The notes under the pieces were generated by a model that worked only from the letters and a program-made list of their open reading frames with translations, ran no database searches and was not told the DNA's origin. A stretch of DNA of 64,000 bases from Thalassotalea atypica. Its GTDB lineage: Bacteria; Pseudomonadota; Gammaproteobacteria; Enterobacterales; Alteromonadaceae. The stretch lies in NCBI RefSeq assembly GCF_030295975.1, contig NZ_AP027364.1, positions 124,001-188,000 on the forward strand. Reading direction: 5' to 3'. The number at the start of each line of letters is the position of its first letter. Position 1 is the stretch's first letter. This document shows, piece by piece, positions 17,108-25,602 of the stretch. A program made the translations under genes and the position numbers.

Positions 17108-17407
17108 TAAGGTGTCCCATTAAGTAGGTTACTGCCTCTATTATATCCATTTTTTTAGGTAAACAGGTCAATGTTTGTAAAAAATCTGATATTGATTAGA
17201 TATAGAGACGTAATTGTTAATTTTTTGTAGTCAATTTACTGACATTTTGAGCACTCTGACCACCTGATTTTTACAGGTTTTTTTATTACAAACTCTTACA
17301 CACAGATTAGAATCGTGTAAAATAGTCGGGTTACGTCTACAAAACAAAAAGTCGATTGATTAAGTCGGCCTATCATTCAAAGCAGAAAAATAAGCAGAGA
17401 GCGTTCG
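17108..17407. other. AT-rich intergenic region, engB / cytochrome
   Basis: Holds the engB leader on the minus strand and the cytochrome promoter on the plus strand. A plausible plus-strand promoter is TTACAC (17296-17301), 16 bases, TAAAAT (17318-17323), giving a start near 17330 and a ~75-base leader. The AAGCAGAGAGCG just before the ATG contains the RBS. A small terminator-like hairpin lies upstream, listed separately. No gene seen. Confidence 0.5.
17262..17284 (+). terminator. Small terminator-like hairpin upstream of cytochrome gene
   Basis: ACCTG (17262-17266) and CAGGT (17274-17278) close a 7-base loop and are followed by a T-run to 17284. The stem is only 5 bp, so termination would be weak. 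No transcript that it would end is evident; a short leader RNA starting upstream is possible. Confidence 0.3.
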
Positions 17408-18661
17408 ATGAAAAAAGTTATCGTATCACTTGTTTTAGGTTTAGGTATGCTTGCTAACGCAAACGCTGCCGGCGATGCAGAAGCGGGTAAAACGAAAGCG
17501 GCAGCTTGTGCAGCATGTCATGGTCCAACAGGTGTCAGTGCCATTGATATGTATCCAAACCTTGCCGGTCAACATGCAGACTATATTGCAAAGCAATTAA
17601 AAGCCTTTAAAGAAGGTACACGTAAAGATCCTGTCATGGCGCCAATGGCGGCAGCGCTTTCTGATCAAGATATGGCTGATTTAGGTGCATTTTTCGCTGC
17701 ACATACACGTGCAGGCGAAGCTATTGGTGGTGCTACTGCTGCATCAACTGAGTCAGCTGCACCAGTGTCAACGCCAGCACCTGTAGCTCAAACTGCGGCA
17801 ATCGTTGGTGATGCAGCGTCAGGTAAATACTTATATGAAAACGGTGACGAGTCTCGTTCAATTGGTGCTTGTATTGGTTGTCATGGTGATAAAGGTAACA
17901 GTGATGTATTAATTTACCCTAACCTTGCTAAACAACACCCAGAGTATATTGAAAAACAACTTAAACACTTTAAAGAAGGTGATCGTGTAGATCCGGCAAT
18001 GAACAATTTTTCTGCGCCACTAACCGAGCAAGAAATTGCTGATTTGGGTGCTTACTTTAAAAACCCCACTGTTACTGCGAAAACGGGTAGCGTGAAAAAG
18101 GCGAAAGGGCCAGTGCAAGTAGCTGGTGATGTAGCAGCAGGTAAAGCGAAAGCAGCAACTTGTGCAGCGTGTCACGGTAATGACGGTAATGCATTAGTGC
18201 CAATGTACCCGAAAATTGCAGGCCAACACGAAGCTTATCTTGAAAAGCAACTGGTAGAGTTTAAATCGGGTGTTCGAAACGACCCAGTAATGGCGGGCAT
18301 GGTTGCCGCGTTATCTGCTGATGACATGAAAAATTTAGCAGCTTACTTCGCAACCCAAAAGATGAGTAAAGTAGCGAAACCAGCAAATGTTAACGAAGCA
18401 GGGAAAAAGCTATACTTCGGTGGTGATGCAAGTCGTGGAATCACAGCATGTGCGGCATGTCATAGCCCATCAGGTGACGGCATGGCCAGTGCAATGTTCC
18501 CAAGCCTAGCGAATCAAAACACTGACTACATCAAAGGTCAGCTTGATAAGTTCCGCAGTGGTGCTCGTAAAAACGACATGAACAGTATGATGCAAAATAT
18601 TGCTGTGAAATTATCAGACCAAGATATTGCTGATATTGCAGAGTTTATTTCTTCATTGTAA
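17408..18661 (+). CDS. Four-heme cytochrome c4-type protein (duplicated c4)
   Basis: Periplasmic electron carrier. A signal peptide (1-20, LANANA) is followed by four class I cytochrome c domains with heme sites CAACH at 34, CIGCH at 155, CAACH at 252 and CAACH at 348. Met-containing segments (PVMAPM, PAMNNF, PVMAGM, NDMNSMM) supply the second heme ligands. Cytochrome c4 normally has two hemes in about 190-210 residues; here the two-domain unit appears twice, joined by a Lys-rich linker near 225-237. An Ala/Pro/Ser-rich linker separates domains 1 and 2 (about 103-130). c4 proteins feed terminal oxidases. Monocistronic: own promoter and terminator. Confidence 0.9.
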   Translation: MKKVIVSLVLGLGMLANANAAGDAEAGKTKAAACAACHGPTGVSAIDMYPNLAGQHADYIAKQLKAFKEGTRKDPVMAPMAAALSDQDMADLGAFFAAHTRAGEAIGGATAASTESAAPVSTPAPVAQTAAIVGDAASGKYLYENGDESRSIGACIGCHGDKGNSDVLIYPNLAKQHPEYIEKQLKHFKEGDRVDPAMNNFSAPLTEQEIADLGAYFKNPTVTAKTGSVKKAKGPVQVAGDVAAGKAKAATCAACHGNDGNALVPMYPKIAGQHEAYLEKQLVEFKSGVRNDPVMAGMVAALSADDMKNLAAYFATQKMSKVAKPANVNEAGKKLYFGGDASRGITACAACHSPSGDGMASAMFPSLANQNTDYIKGQLDKFRSGARKNDMNSMMQNIAVKLSDQDIADIAEFISSL

Positions 18662-18680
18662 CAATTGTTTGTTTGTTAAC

Positions 18681-18709
18681 AAAAAGCAGCAGAAATGCTG
18701 CTTTTTTTA
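18681..18709 (+). terminator. Terminator of the cytochrome gene
   Basis: An 11-bp stem (AAAAAGCAGCA at 18681-18691) around GAAA with its complement and a run of T. The GAAA tetraloop and U-tract make it a strong intrinsic terminator. Confidence 0.9.
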
Positions 18710-18724
18710 TACCTAAAAATAATT

Positions 18725-18739
18725 GGATAATCATTCTCA
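18725..18739 (+). promoter_or_regulatory. Fur-box-like sequence before the LetA/LetB genes
   Basis: GGATAATCATTCTCA matches the 7-1-7 Fur consensus TGATAAT-N-ATTATCA at 12 of 14 defined positions. It lies 50 bases upstream of the ATG at 18789, where it would overlap a promoter. Regulation by iron is inferred from this single site only. Confidence 0.4.
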
Positions 18740-18788
18740 ATGGCATACACTAAATTTCAAACACACCTTTATTCAATAGGTTACTAGA

Positions 18789-19415
18789 ATGGGTTCTCGG
18801 CAGGTAATAGATAATTTTAATGTATGTCACCTTTGCGACGGACTTTCTATTACGCCTGCAATCAAACCAGGTCAAAAAGCACTGTGTCCTCAATGCAACA
18901 GTACTGTGTACGAATGCAAACATAATCCTATTGAGCGAACGCTCGCAATATCATTAGCGGGGATGTTGTTATATATTCCTACATTGATGTTGCCTATTAT
19001 TGGTATTGGTGCTGCGGGAATATACAACAATGCATCGCTTTTTGACTGCATCGCTCTAATGATCAACCAAGGCTTTTATGTCATTGCCTTCAGTTTATTT
19101 ATGTTTACCTTAGCAATTCCTTTAGTGCGACTTTTTTCTGCGTTTTATATCTCTTTTGCGATCTATCGAAAGAAAGTCACGCCGTCGCTTTTTGTATTTT
19201 TTCGTTCCTACCATATTCTCGATAGCTGGGCGATGATTCACGTGTTCTTCTTCGGCATAGTTGTATCTATGTATAAGTTGGTTGAGTTAGCTGATTTGTC
19301 ATTAGAAGGAGGCTTATTGAGCCTTATTTTGTTGCTACTATGCTCTACCTTGATTTCGGTTACCATGGATCATCATCATTTCTGGGAACATATGGAACAG
19401 GCACTGGATGATTAG
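18789..19415 (+). CDS. PqiA/LetA-type membrane protein, first half
   Basis: Inner-membrane partner of an MCE lipid-transport bridge. It carries one PqiA domain: a zinc-ribbon-like pair of CxxC motifs (C13/C16, C33/C36) and about four membrane helices (near 50-75, 95-120, 140-165, 172-195). E. coli PqiA and LetA (YebS) contain two such domains in about 420 residues; here the domains are separate genes, this one 208 residues long. It overlaps the next gene by 8 bases, so translation is coupled, and the pair plus the MCE gene form one operon. Confidence 0.85.
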   Translation: MGSRQVIDNFNVCHLCDGLSITPAIKPGQKALCPQCNSTVYECKHNPIERTLAISLAGMLLYIPTLMLPIIGIGAAGIYNNASLFDCIALMINQGFYVIAFSLFMFTLAIPLVRLFSAFYISFAIYRKKVTPSLFVFFRSYHILDSWAMIHVFFFGIVVSMYKLVELADLSLEGGLLSLILLLLCSTLISVTMDHHHFWEHMEQALDD

Positions 19416-20028
19416 TGCAAAATCGCAAGGCTTAGGCTGTTGTCCTTGTTGCCATAAACTCGTAAAAATAACACAAGAAAAACAACCGTGTCCGCGGTGT
19501 AATAAGGTTTTCAGTATACGCAAACCTCATAGTTTGCAATATACATTTGCTTGGACCATTGCTGCCTTAGTGATGTTCATACCAGCCAACATCTATCCTA
19601 TGATGGTGTTTTATACCTTAGGTAACCCAGACGCATCAACGATCTTAGAAGGTATTGCTATTTTTATTGATTTTGGCATGTATCCGGTGGCATTGATCAT
19701 TTTTATTGCCAGCTTTATCGTTCCTCTTGGAAAAATAATGGGGCTGTTTGTACTGATTTATAATACGAAATTTAATTCAACGCTCACTATGGCTCAGAAG
19801 AGTAAGCTATATCATTTGGTTGAGTTTTTAGGTCCTTGGTCAATGTTGGATGTGTTTGTTGTTGCCATCATGGCAGGGGTGGTAAATCTTGGTTTTCTGA
19901 CCAATGTAGAGGCGGCAATGGGAATTACTTATTTCGCCTTGATGGTAGTGTTTACAATGATTGCAGCTGAAAGCTTTGATGCTCGCTTGCTGTGGGATAA
20001 AAATAATAACGGGAATGACAATGACTGA
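19408..20028 (+). CDS. PqiA/LetA-type membrane protein, second half
   Basis: Second PqiA domain as a separate 206-residue protein: Cys motifs C12/C15 and C28/C31 followed by about four membrane helices (near 48-70, 90-115, 135-160, 165-188). Its start lies inside the end of the first half gene and its end overlaps the LetB start, a tight three-gene set. The two halves probably assemble into a LetA-like unit that supplies lipids to the MCE tunnel. Both frames are intact with sensible ends, so the split is a real arrangement rather than a frameshift. Confidence 0.85.
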   Translation: MISAKSQGLGCCPCCHKLVKITQEKQPCPRCNKVFSIRKPHSLQYTFAWTIAALVMFIPANIYPMMVFYTLGNPDASTILEGIAIFIDFGMYPVALIIFIASFIVPLGKIMGLFVLIYNTKFNSTLTMAQKSKLYHLVEFLGPWSMLDVFVVAIMAGVVNLGFLTNVEAAMGITYFALMVVFTMIAAESFDARLLWDKNNNGNDND

Positions 20029-23026
20029 GAGTTTGCAAGAAAGTCCGGAATTGATCGTCAAAAACGCAAGAGGTATTTCAGCGGTATGGCTTGTACCGAT
20101 GATTGCTTTATTATTTGGTGGTTGGCTGGTGTTTAAAGCTATCGCCGATCGTGGTGTGTTTATTACGGTTCAATTTGAAAATGCAAACGGCATTGTTATC
20201 GGCAAAACGGAAGTCAGATATAAAGGTCTAACTGTTGGAACGGTGAGCGATGTAGTTGTGTCAGACGACCTGCAAAGTGTATTGGTTGAAATTGAAATGA
20301 TAGGAGCATCAAAAAATACCTTAACCGATAAAACTCTGTTCTGGTATGTTACTGCAGATGTCTCGTTTCAAGGGGTATCAGGTTTAGATACCTTGCTTTC
20401 TGGCAGCTATATCAATATACAGCCGGATGTTGCAGGAGATGGTGTAACTCAGCGCGAGTTCGTCGCAATAAAAGAAGCGCCTGAGCTATCACAAGCAGTG
20501 CCAGGCTTACATATCACTTTAAGCGCAAATAAATTGGGGTCAGTTGCGAAAAATTCGCCAGTGAGCTTTAAGCAAATCAATGTCGGTTACGTGTCAGGGC
20601 ATCAATATGATGCGGAAAAAGAAGAAGTCAAAATACATGTCTTTATTGAACCAGAATATGCCAGTTTAGTGAAAGAAAGTACTCGTTTTTGGAACGTTAG
20701 TGGCGTTCAAATTACAGGCTCTGTAACCTCAGGTATAAAAGTTAATACGGAGTCGTTAGCGAGTATCATTTCTGGTGGCATTGCCTTTGATAATTTATCG
20801 TTCGAGGCTGAATCAACAGAGGCCGAAAATGGACAAAACTTTCAGTTGTTTGATGATTTTCTCGATGCACAAATGGGCCACGAAGTGACCTTAGTGTTAG
20901 GTTGGAACGCCAATGTCGATATCGGTGCATCGGTAGTCTATCAAGGGTTGACGATTGGCCGGGTTGATTCATTTGAAAAAATAGATCCCGTGACGCGTCA
21001 AATCAGAGCTAAAGTGAAAATGAACCCTAGAATTGCTCCTTATTTAACCACAGAAGCGCAATTCTTTATCGCTGCTCCTGAGTTTGACTTAGGCGGTGCA
21101 ACCAACCTCAATCAACTTATTGCTGGTTCACAAATTAAGTTTCGTCCGTCATTAAAGGGTGACCTCAAAGACGAATTTATGGTCTACAGTGTTGAACCTG
21201 CGTATAAATATTCAGAACCTGGCTTACATTTGGTGCTGAAATCTGATCACGTTGAATCATTAAAAGTGGGTTCAAGTATCTATTTCGAACAACAAGTTGT
21301 TGGTTCGATTCAAGCAATCGAAAACAAAGGGCCTAATCAGTTCTTAGTCCATATTTTTATTCAACCTAGCTATCAAGACTATGTCACCACAGATAGTCGC
21401 TTTTGGAATGCAAGCGGTGTAAGGATATCAGGCAGTATTCAAAACATTGAGGTACAAACGCAGTCGCTACAAACAATACTTAAAGGCGGTATTGCCTTTG
21501 ATGTTGGGCATCGCGATGATGCTGAGCGCCCGAAAAATGGCGACATATACACCTTACTTCAAAACAAAAACATTGCCAAAGAGCGAATAGCTATTGATTT
21601 AGTCACTACAACCACTAAGGGCATTAAACGTGGCATGCGTATTATGTATGGTGGAGAAAAAATTGGATCGGTCCACGCTATTAGTCGTTACCAAGAGCAA
21701 GTGTTCATTCATGTAGGTATTTTACCCGAATTTGAGTTTATTTTACGTGAAGGCAGTCAGTTTTGGTTAGCGAAAGCTCAAATAACACTGTCAGGATTAG
21801 ACGATACTGACGCACTTTTCGGTGGAGATTATTTTAATGTCAGTGTTGGAGACGGCGAGCCTGCCAGCCGTTTTAACGCATTACTTGAACCTCCACAAAA
21901 GCCGATAACGGCTGATGGTTTGCAAATATCGTTAATTGCAGAGTCGGGTAATGTTGCAAGTTCTGGTAGCCCGGTAAGTTACCGAGGGGTAGTTGTTGGG
22001 CAAGTGGATAATATTTCGTTAAATGAGCAGGATGACAATGTCTTGATTCACTTAACTATCGCTCAAGAATATCGCCACTTGATTAACGGCTTCACACGCT
22101 TTTATAGCGCAAGTGGCGTAACAATCACGGGTAGTTTAAGTAAAGTGGTGATGAAAACTGAATCTGTGGATACCATTTTAAAAGGTGGCATCAGCTTTTA
22201 TAACGGTGAGGGAGATGACCAACAGATACCAGTAAAAGAAGGTGACAATTTTACGTTATACAAAAATGTAGCGATGGCAGAATCTGCAGGTAAACCTGTG
22301 ACAATTTACTTTAATGAGCTTGAAGGCTTAAAAGCCAATATGGCCATTAAATATAAAGGGCAATCCATTGGGCTTGTAGAACGTTTGAACTTTGAGCATG
22401 GTGAGTTCGGCGTTACAGCACTTGTTTTTCTCAATGATGCAGGCCGTAAATTTGCCGTTGAAGGCAGCAAATATTGGTTGGCACAGCCGCAACTAGGCTT
22501 AGTGGGATCACAAAATTTAGATGCCATTATTGAAAGCTATATCAGTGCGCTACCAGGCACAGGTGCAGAGAAAACGCAATTTTACGCAGAAGATATTGCA
22601 CCGGCAGTAACTTATCTACCCTATGGGTTGAATGTTACCTTGGTGGCTCAGCAATTGGGCTCGGTCAGGGTGGGAGACCCCGTACTGTATCGACAAGTTA
22701 AAGTAGGTAAAGTCATTGGTGTTGATTTGTCTGCTGGCGCAGACAAGGTTAATATTTACCTTAATATCGTCCCCAAATATAAGAACTTAGTGACAGCGCA
22801 AAGCCAATTTTGGAATACTAGCGGTGTTCATGTTGAAGCTGGCTTATTCTCCGGCGTCACTATTGACTCAGAATCCGTAGAAACAATTTTGGCAGGGGGC
22901 GTTGCTTTTGCTACACCCGAATCCGCTGATGGCTATGTTCCCGTCGCTAATGGCCACAGCTTTACGCTACAACAAGAATTTATTGATGAGTGGCATGAGT
23001 GGGCCCCTACAATCAATATTGAATAA
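20021..23026 (+). CDS. LetB/PqiB-type MCE protein with eight MCE repeats
   Basis: Periplasm-spanning MCE protein thought to form a hollow stack for lipid transfer between inner and outer membranes. After a cytoplasmic N-terminus and one membrane helix (about 22-42), eight MCE repeats start near residues 43, 160, 286, 399, 519, 630, 756 and 867. Odd and even repeats differ: odd ones end like LLSGSYINI, even ones like ILKGGIAFD with a SRFWNxSGV segment. E. coli LetB has seven repeats and PqiB three. The ATG at 20021 (ACGGGA six bases upstream, overlapping the previous stop) is preferred; 20015 is possible. The product is 1001 residues. Confidence 0.9.
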   Translation: MTESLQESPELIVKNARGISAVWLVPMIALLFGGWLVFKAIADRGVFITVQFENANGIVIGKTEVRYKGLTVGTVSDVVVSDDLQSVLVEIEMIGASKNTLTDKTLFWYVTADVSFQGVSGLDTLLSGSYINIQPDVAGDGVTQREFVAIKEAPELSQAVPGLHITLSANKLGSVAKNSPVSFKQINVGYVSGHQYDAEKEEVKIHVFIEPEYASLVKESTRFWNVSGVQITGSVTSGIKVNTESLASIISGGIAFDNLSFEAESTEAENGQNFQLFDDFLDAQMGHEVTLVLGWNANVDIGASVVYQGLTIGRVDSFEKIDPVTRQIRAKVKMNPRIAPYLTTEAQFFIAAPEFDLGGATNLNQLIAGSQIKFRPSLKGDLKDEFMVYSVEPAYKYSEPGLHLVLKSDHVESLKVGSSIYFEQQVVGSIQAIENKGPNQFLVHIFIQPSYQDYVTTDSRFWNASGVRISGSIQNIEVQTQSLQTILKGGIAFDVGHRDDAERPKNGDIYTLLQNKNIAKERIAIDLVTTTTKGIKRGMRIMYGGEKIGSVHAISRYQEQVFIHVGILPEFEFILREGSQFWLAKAQITLSGLDDTDALFGGDYFNVSVGDGEPASRFNALLEPPQKPITADGLQISLIAESGNVASSGSPVSYRGVVVGQVDNISLNEQDDNVLIHLTIAQEYRHLINGFTRFYSASGVTITGSLSKVVMKTESVDTILKGGISFYNGEGDDQQIPVKEGDNFTLYKNVAMAESAGKPVTIYFNELEGLKANMAIKYKGQSIGLVERLNFEHGEFGVTALVFLNDAGRKFAVEGSKYWLAQPQLGLVGSQNLDAIIESYISALPGTGAEKTQFYAEDIAPAVTYLPYGLNVTLVAQQLGSVRVGDPVLYRQVKVGKVIGVDLSAGADKVNIYLNIVPKYKNLVTAQSQFWNTSGVHVEAGLFSGVTIDSESVETILAGGVAFATPESADGYVPVANGHSFTLQQEFIDEWHEWAPTINIE

Positions 23027-23041
23027 AAATGCCATTTCAAT

Positions 23042-23076
23042 TGCTCTGTCGGAAAATAATTAGCACCGACAGAGCA
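23042..23076. terminator. Hairpin between converging letB-like and thi genes
   Basis: A perfect 11-bp stem (TGCTCTGTCGG at 23042-23052 with its complement at 23066-23076) closes a 13-base AT-rich loop. There is no T-run on either side, yet it sits exactly between two converging operons, so it may stop or stabilise either transcript. Confidence 0.5.
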
Positions 23077-23080
23077 GATG

Positions 23081-24583
23081 TTATGCACGATGGTGAGCTT
23101 GTATTTGTCGGTTAAACGCCTCAACGGCTTGCCGATAATCGTTTGCTTGTGTAATCGCTGTAACTATTGCAATACTATCAACTCCGGTCGCTAAGACCTG
23201 CGCTACTTTATTTAGGGTTATGCCGCCGATAGCCACAACAGGGATGTTTTCTCTGAGCATTAGTATTTTTTCTAAATTTTCAATGCCTTGTATTTGTCCT
23301 GTCATATCTTTTGTTTTTGTAGGAAAGATCGCGCCTATGGCCAGATAAGAAGGCTTTAACTGTTGTGCTAACAAGAATTCATAACAGCCGTGTGTGCTGA
23401 TCCCTAATCGAAGGCCAGCCTGAGCGATTGCATACAGATCGCTGGTAGCTAAATCCTCTTGTCCAAGATGCACGCCGTAAGCGCCCAATTCTATTGCTAG
23501 TTGCCAATGATCATTAATGAATAATCGGGTGTTATACCGTTCACTCAGTGTAACGGCTTGTTTAATCGTCGTTGCCAACGCCTGTCCATTTAGGTGTTTA
23601 ATACGCAGTTGAATGATTTTTAATCCTAAAGGTAAGAGCTTCTCTAGCCAATCAATGGAGTCAACTATAGGGTATAAGCCTAACAAATTTTCACTGTTCC
23701 CTTCATTGCCACATAAACCTAGTGAAGGGAATCGCGAAAGTTTTTGATAATGTTCGCTTATATCATCAGTAACTGCTGGAAAATTAGCAGGCTCAATTGG
23801 AAAACCGCGTTGCTCAAACGCGCCATAGTGAGCATTCTTGCCGACATTGACGTTAAGGCCTTGATTAATGAATGCTTTGGCTAAGGTAAAGCTGTCCCTG
23901 AGTAAATGCCCTTGTGCTAAAAAGGTCGCCACAGCAGTAGAATAACTACAACCACCGCCATGGCTATGCTGGGTTGAGATCATGGATGAACTTAAACTAA
24001 ATTTAATTTGTTTTTCCGACAAAGCGAGATCGGAACAAAGTGTATCTTTGCCGTGCCCGCCAGTAATAATTACGTTCTTAACACCGTATAATTTAAGTGA
24101 TTTAGCTAATTCAACTTTCGATGAATTAGTCGAATTTGTTAGCTGTTGCGCTTCATAAAGATTAGGGGTGATCACGTCAATATGCGGTAGTAGCGGCAAC
24201 AGTTGCTTGGCGGTCATTAATGACAAAAATCCGCCAACACTTGCTGATATTACAGGATCAAAAACGATAATTACTTTAGGCTGTAATTCACGCAGTTTTT
24301 TTAGAAACCCAACCAGCCATTGTAGTTGCTCTAGGCTGGCGACTAAGCCAATCTTAATGGCGTGCGGTGACTTATCTGCCAGTAAAAGCTCCGCTTGCTC
24401 TTTCAATACAAGAGCTGGAACAGGATATACATTAACTAACTGTTGTGAATTTTGGCTGGTATTAGCAGTCATTATTGAGCACATTTCTGCACCTAGTACA
24501 TGACCCGTTTTAGTATCAGCGCTAATGCCTGCGCCACCCGAACAGTCGTGACCAGCAATTGACCATAGAATAACTTTATTCAT
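23081..24583 (-). CDS. thiDE: Fused ThiD-ThiE (HMP-P kinase / thiamine-phosphate synthase)
   Basis: Bifunctional thiamine enzyme. Residues 1-260 are ThiD (hydroxymethylpyrimidine phosphate kinase), with SIAGHDCSGGAGISAD at the start and the anion-hole region HGGGCSYSTAVATFLA near 208-224. Residues about 300-495 are ThiE (YPIVDS, QLRIKHL, FINDHWQLAIELGAYGVHLGQEDL, AIGGITLNK), which joins the pyrimidine to the thiazole phosphate. The fusion is common in Alteromonadales. It is the last gene of the thiamine operon and lies 12 bases after thiG. Confidence 0.93.
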   Translation of the reverse strand: MNKVILWSIAGHDCSGGAGISADTKTGHVLGAEMCSIMTANTSQNSQQLVNVYPVPALVLKEQAELLLADKSPHAIKIGLVASLEQLQWLVGFLKKLRELQPKVIIVFDPVISASVGGFLSLMTAKQLLPLLPHIDVITPNLYEAQQLTNSTNSSKVELAKSLKLYGVKNVIITGGHGKDTLCSDLALSEKQIKFSLSSSMISTQHSHGGGCSYSTAVATFLAQGHLLRDSFTLAKAFINQGLNVNVGKNAHYGAFEQRGFPIEPANFPAVTDDISEHYQKLSRFPSLGLCGNEGNSENLLGLYPIVDSIDWLEKLLPLGLKIIQLRIKHLNGQALATTIKQAVTLSERYNTRLFINDHWQLAIELGAYGVHLGQEDLATSDLYAIAQAGLRLGISTHGCYEFLLAQQLKPSYLAIGAIFPTKTKDMTGQIQGIENLEKILMLRENIPVVAIGGITLNKVAQVLATGVDSIAIVTAITQANDYRQAVEAFNRQIQAHHRA

Positions 24584-24595
24584 TTGTATGATTCG

Positions 24596-25393
24596 CTAAT
24601 TTGATTGATGCCAAAAAGGCGTATCGAGGGTGGGTGTGCTTGGGTGAGCAGTTTGACGCTCTTTCATCACGCCAGCGACATACCCTTGTTCACCAGCCTG
24701 TAGTGCTTGTTTAAAGGCGCTGGCCATTTTGGTCGGATTTTCTGCGAGCGCAATAGCACTGTTTAGCAAGACTCCGTCGTAACCCATTTCCATAGCGATG
24801 CATGCATCCGATGGTTTACCAATTCCAGCATCGAGTATTAGTGTGGCTTGAGGTAGCCTAAAACGGATAGTCTCTAAATTATAAGGATTCATTAAGCCTT
24901 TGCCTGTTCCGATAGGTGAAGCCCAAGGCATGATGACATCACAGCCTAAGTCCCATAATCTCTGGCAAAGCACTAAATCATCGGTACAGTAGGGCAGTAC
25001 CTTAAAGCCGTTGCTGATTAACTGCTTGGTTGCCGATAGCAGCTCAATCGCATCGGGTTGCAAGTTATATTCATCGCCTATTACTTCCAGCTTTATCCAA
25101 TTCGTCTGAAATATTTCTCGACTCATTTCCGCCAGCGTCACTGCTTCTTGGGCGGATTTACAACCTGCGGTGTTGGGTAGCAAGTGACCGTCGACAATTG
25201 TGATGATTTCTTGTATGTATTGCCAAATTTTCTGTCCTGATTTTGCATGGGGAGATTGGCGCTTGAGCGATAAAGTCACCACTTTTGAGCCACTGGCCAA
25301 AATGGCTTGTTTCATGATTTTAGGTGATGGGTATAACGCACTGCCAATGAGTAATCGAGATTCCAATGCTGTACCGTAAATATTTAAAGCCAT
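24596..25393 (-). CDS. thiG: Thiazole synthase ThiG
   Basis: Builds the thiazole phosphate ring from deoxyxylulose 5-phosphate, ThiS thiocarboxylate and dehydroglycine. TIM-barrel features are visible: [20 protein letters not shown] (Schiff-base lysine region), [39 protein letters not shown] and GVLLNSAIA. Two ATGs are possible; AAGGAGG lies six bases before the one at 25393, whereas 25399 would overlap the Shine-Dalgarno sequence and the thiS stop. Confidence 0.95.
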   Translation of the reverse strand: MALNIYGTALESRLLIGSALYPSPKIMKQAILASGSKVVTLSLKRQSPHAKSGQKIWQYIQEIITIVDGHLLPNTAGCKSAQEAVTLAEMSREIFQTNWIKLEVIGDEYNLQPDAIELLSATKQLISNGFKVLPYCTDDLVLCQRLWDLGCDVIMPWASPIGTGKGLMNPYNLETIRFRLPQATLILDAGIGKPSDACIAMEMGYDGVLLNSAIALAENPTKMASAFKQALQAGEQGYVAGVMKERQTAHPSTPTLDTPFWHQSN

Positions 25394-25395
25394 TA

Positions 25396-25602
25396 TCATC
25401 CTCCTTGGATAGGCAGCAAAATATCGATGCTATCGCCGTGTTTAAGTTGGGTGCTGGCGTAGAGCGTTTTACCGACAAAAGCTTGATTCAATGCAAGGGC
25501 AAACGTCGGCCGTCTCTTGCTTTTAAAATGTATTTCAAGCGCACATTCAATGGTGCTATTTGTTGGTAAAATTATTGACTCGCCATTGATAAAAACTTTC
25601 AT
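25396..25602 (-). CDS. thiS: Sulfur carrier ThiS
   Basis: Small ubiquitin-like protein that carries sulfur as a C-terminal thiocarboxylate for thiazole synthesis. The 68 residues end in the required Gly-Gly (LLPIQGG). The start overlaps the thiO stop by ATGA, and the stop touches the thiG Shine-Dalgarno region. The adenylating enzyme ThiF, needed to charge the C-terminus, is not in this cluster and must come from elsewhere (for example MoeB). Confidence 0.93.
   Translation of the reverse strand: MKVFINGESIILPTNSTIECALEIHFKSKRRPTFALALNQAFVGKTLYASTQLKHGDSIDILLPIQGG

Noticed and set aside
19961-20020. Longer start for the MCE protein inside the second PqiA-like gene
   Set aside because: Adds 20 residues that overlap the upstream gene without family support; ATG 20021 has a Shine-Dalgarno sequence.
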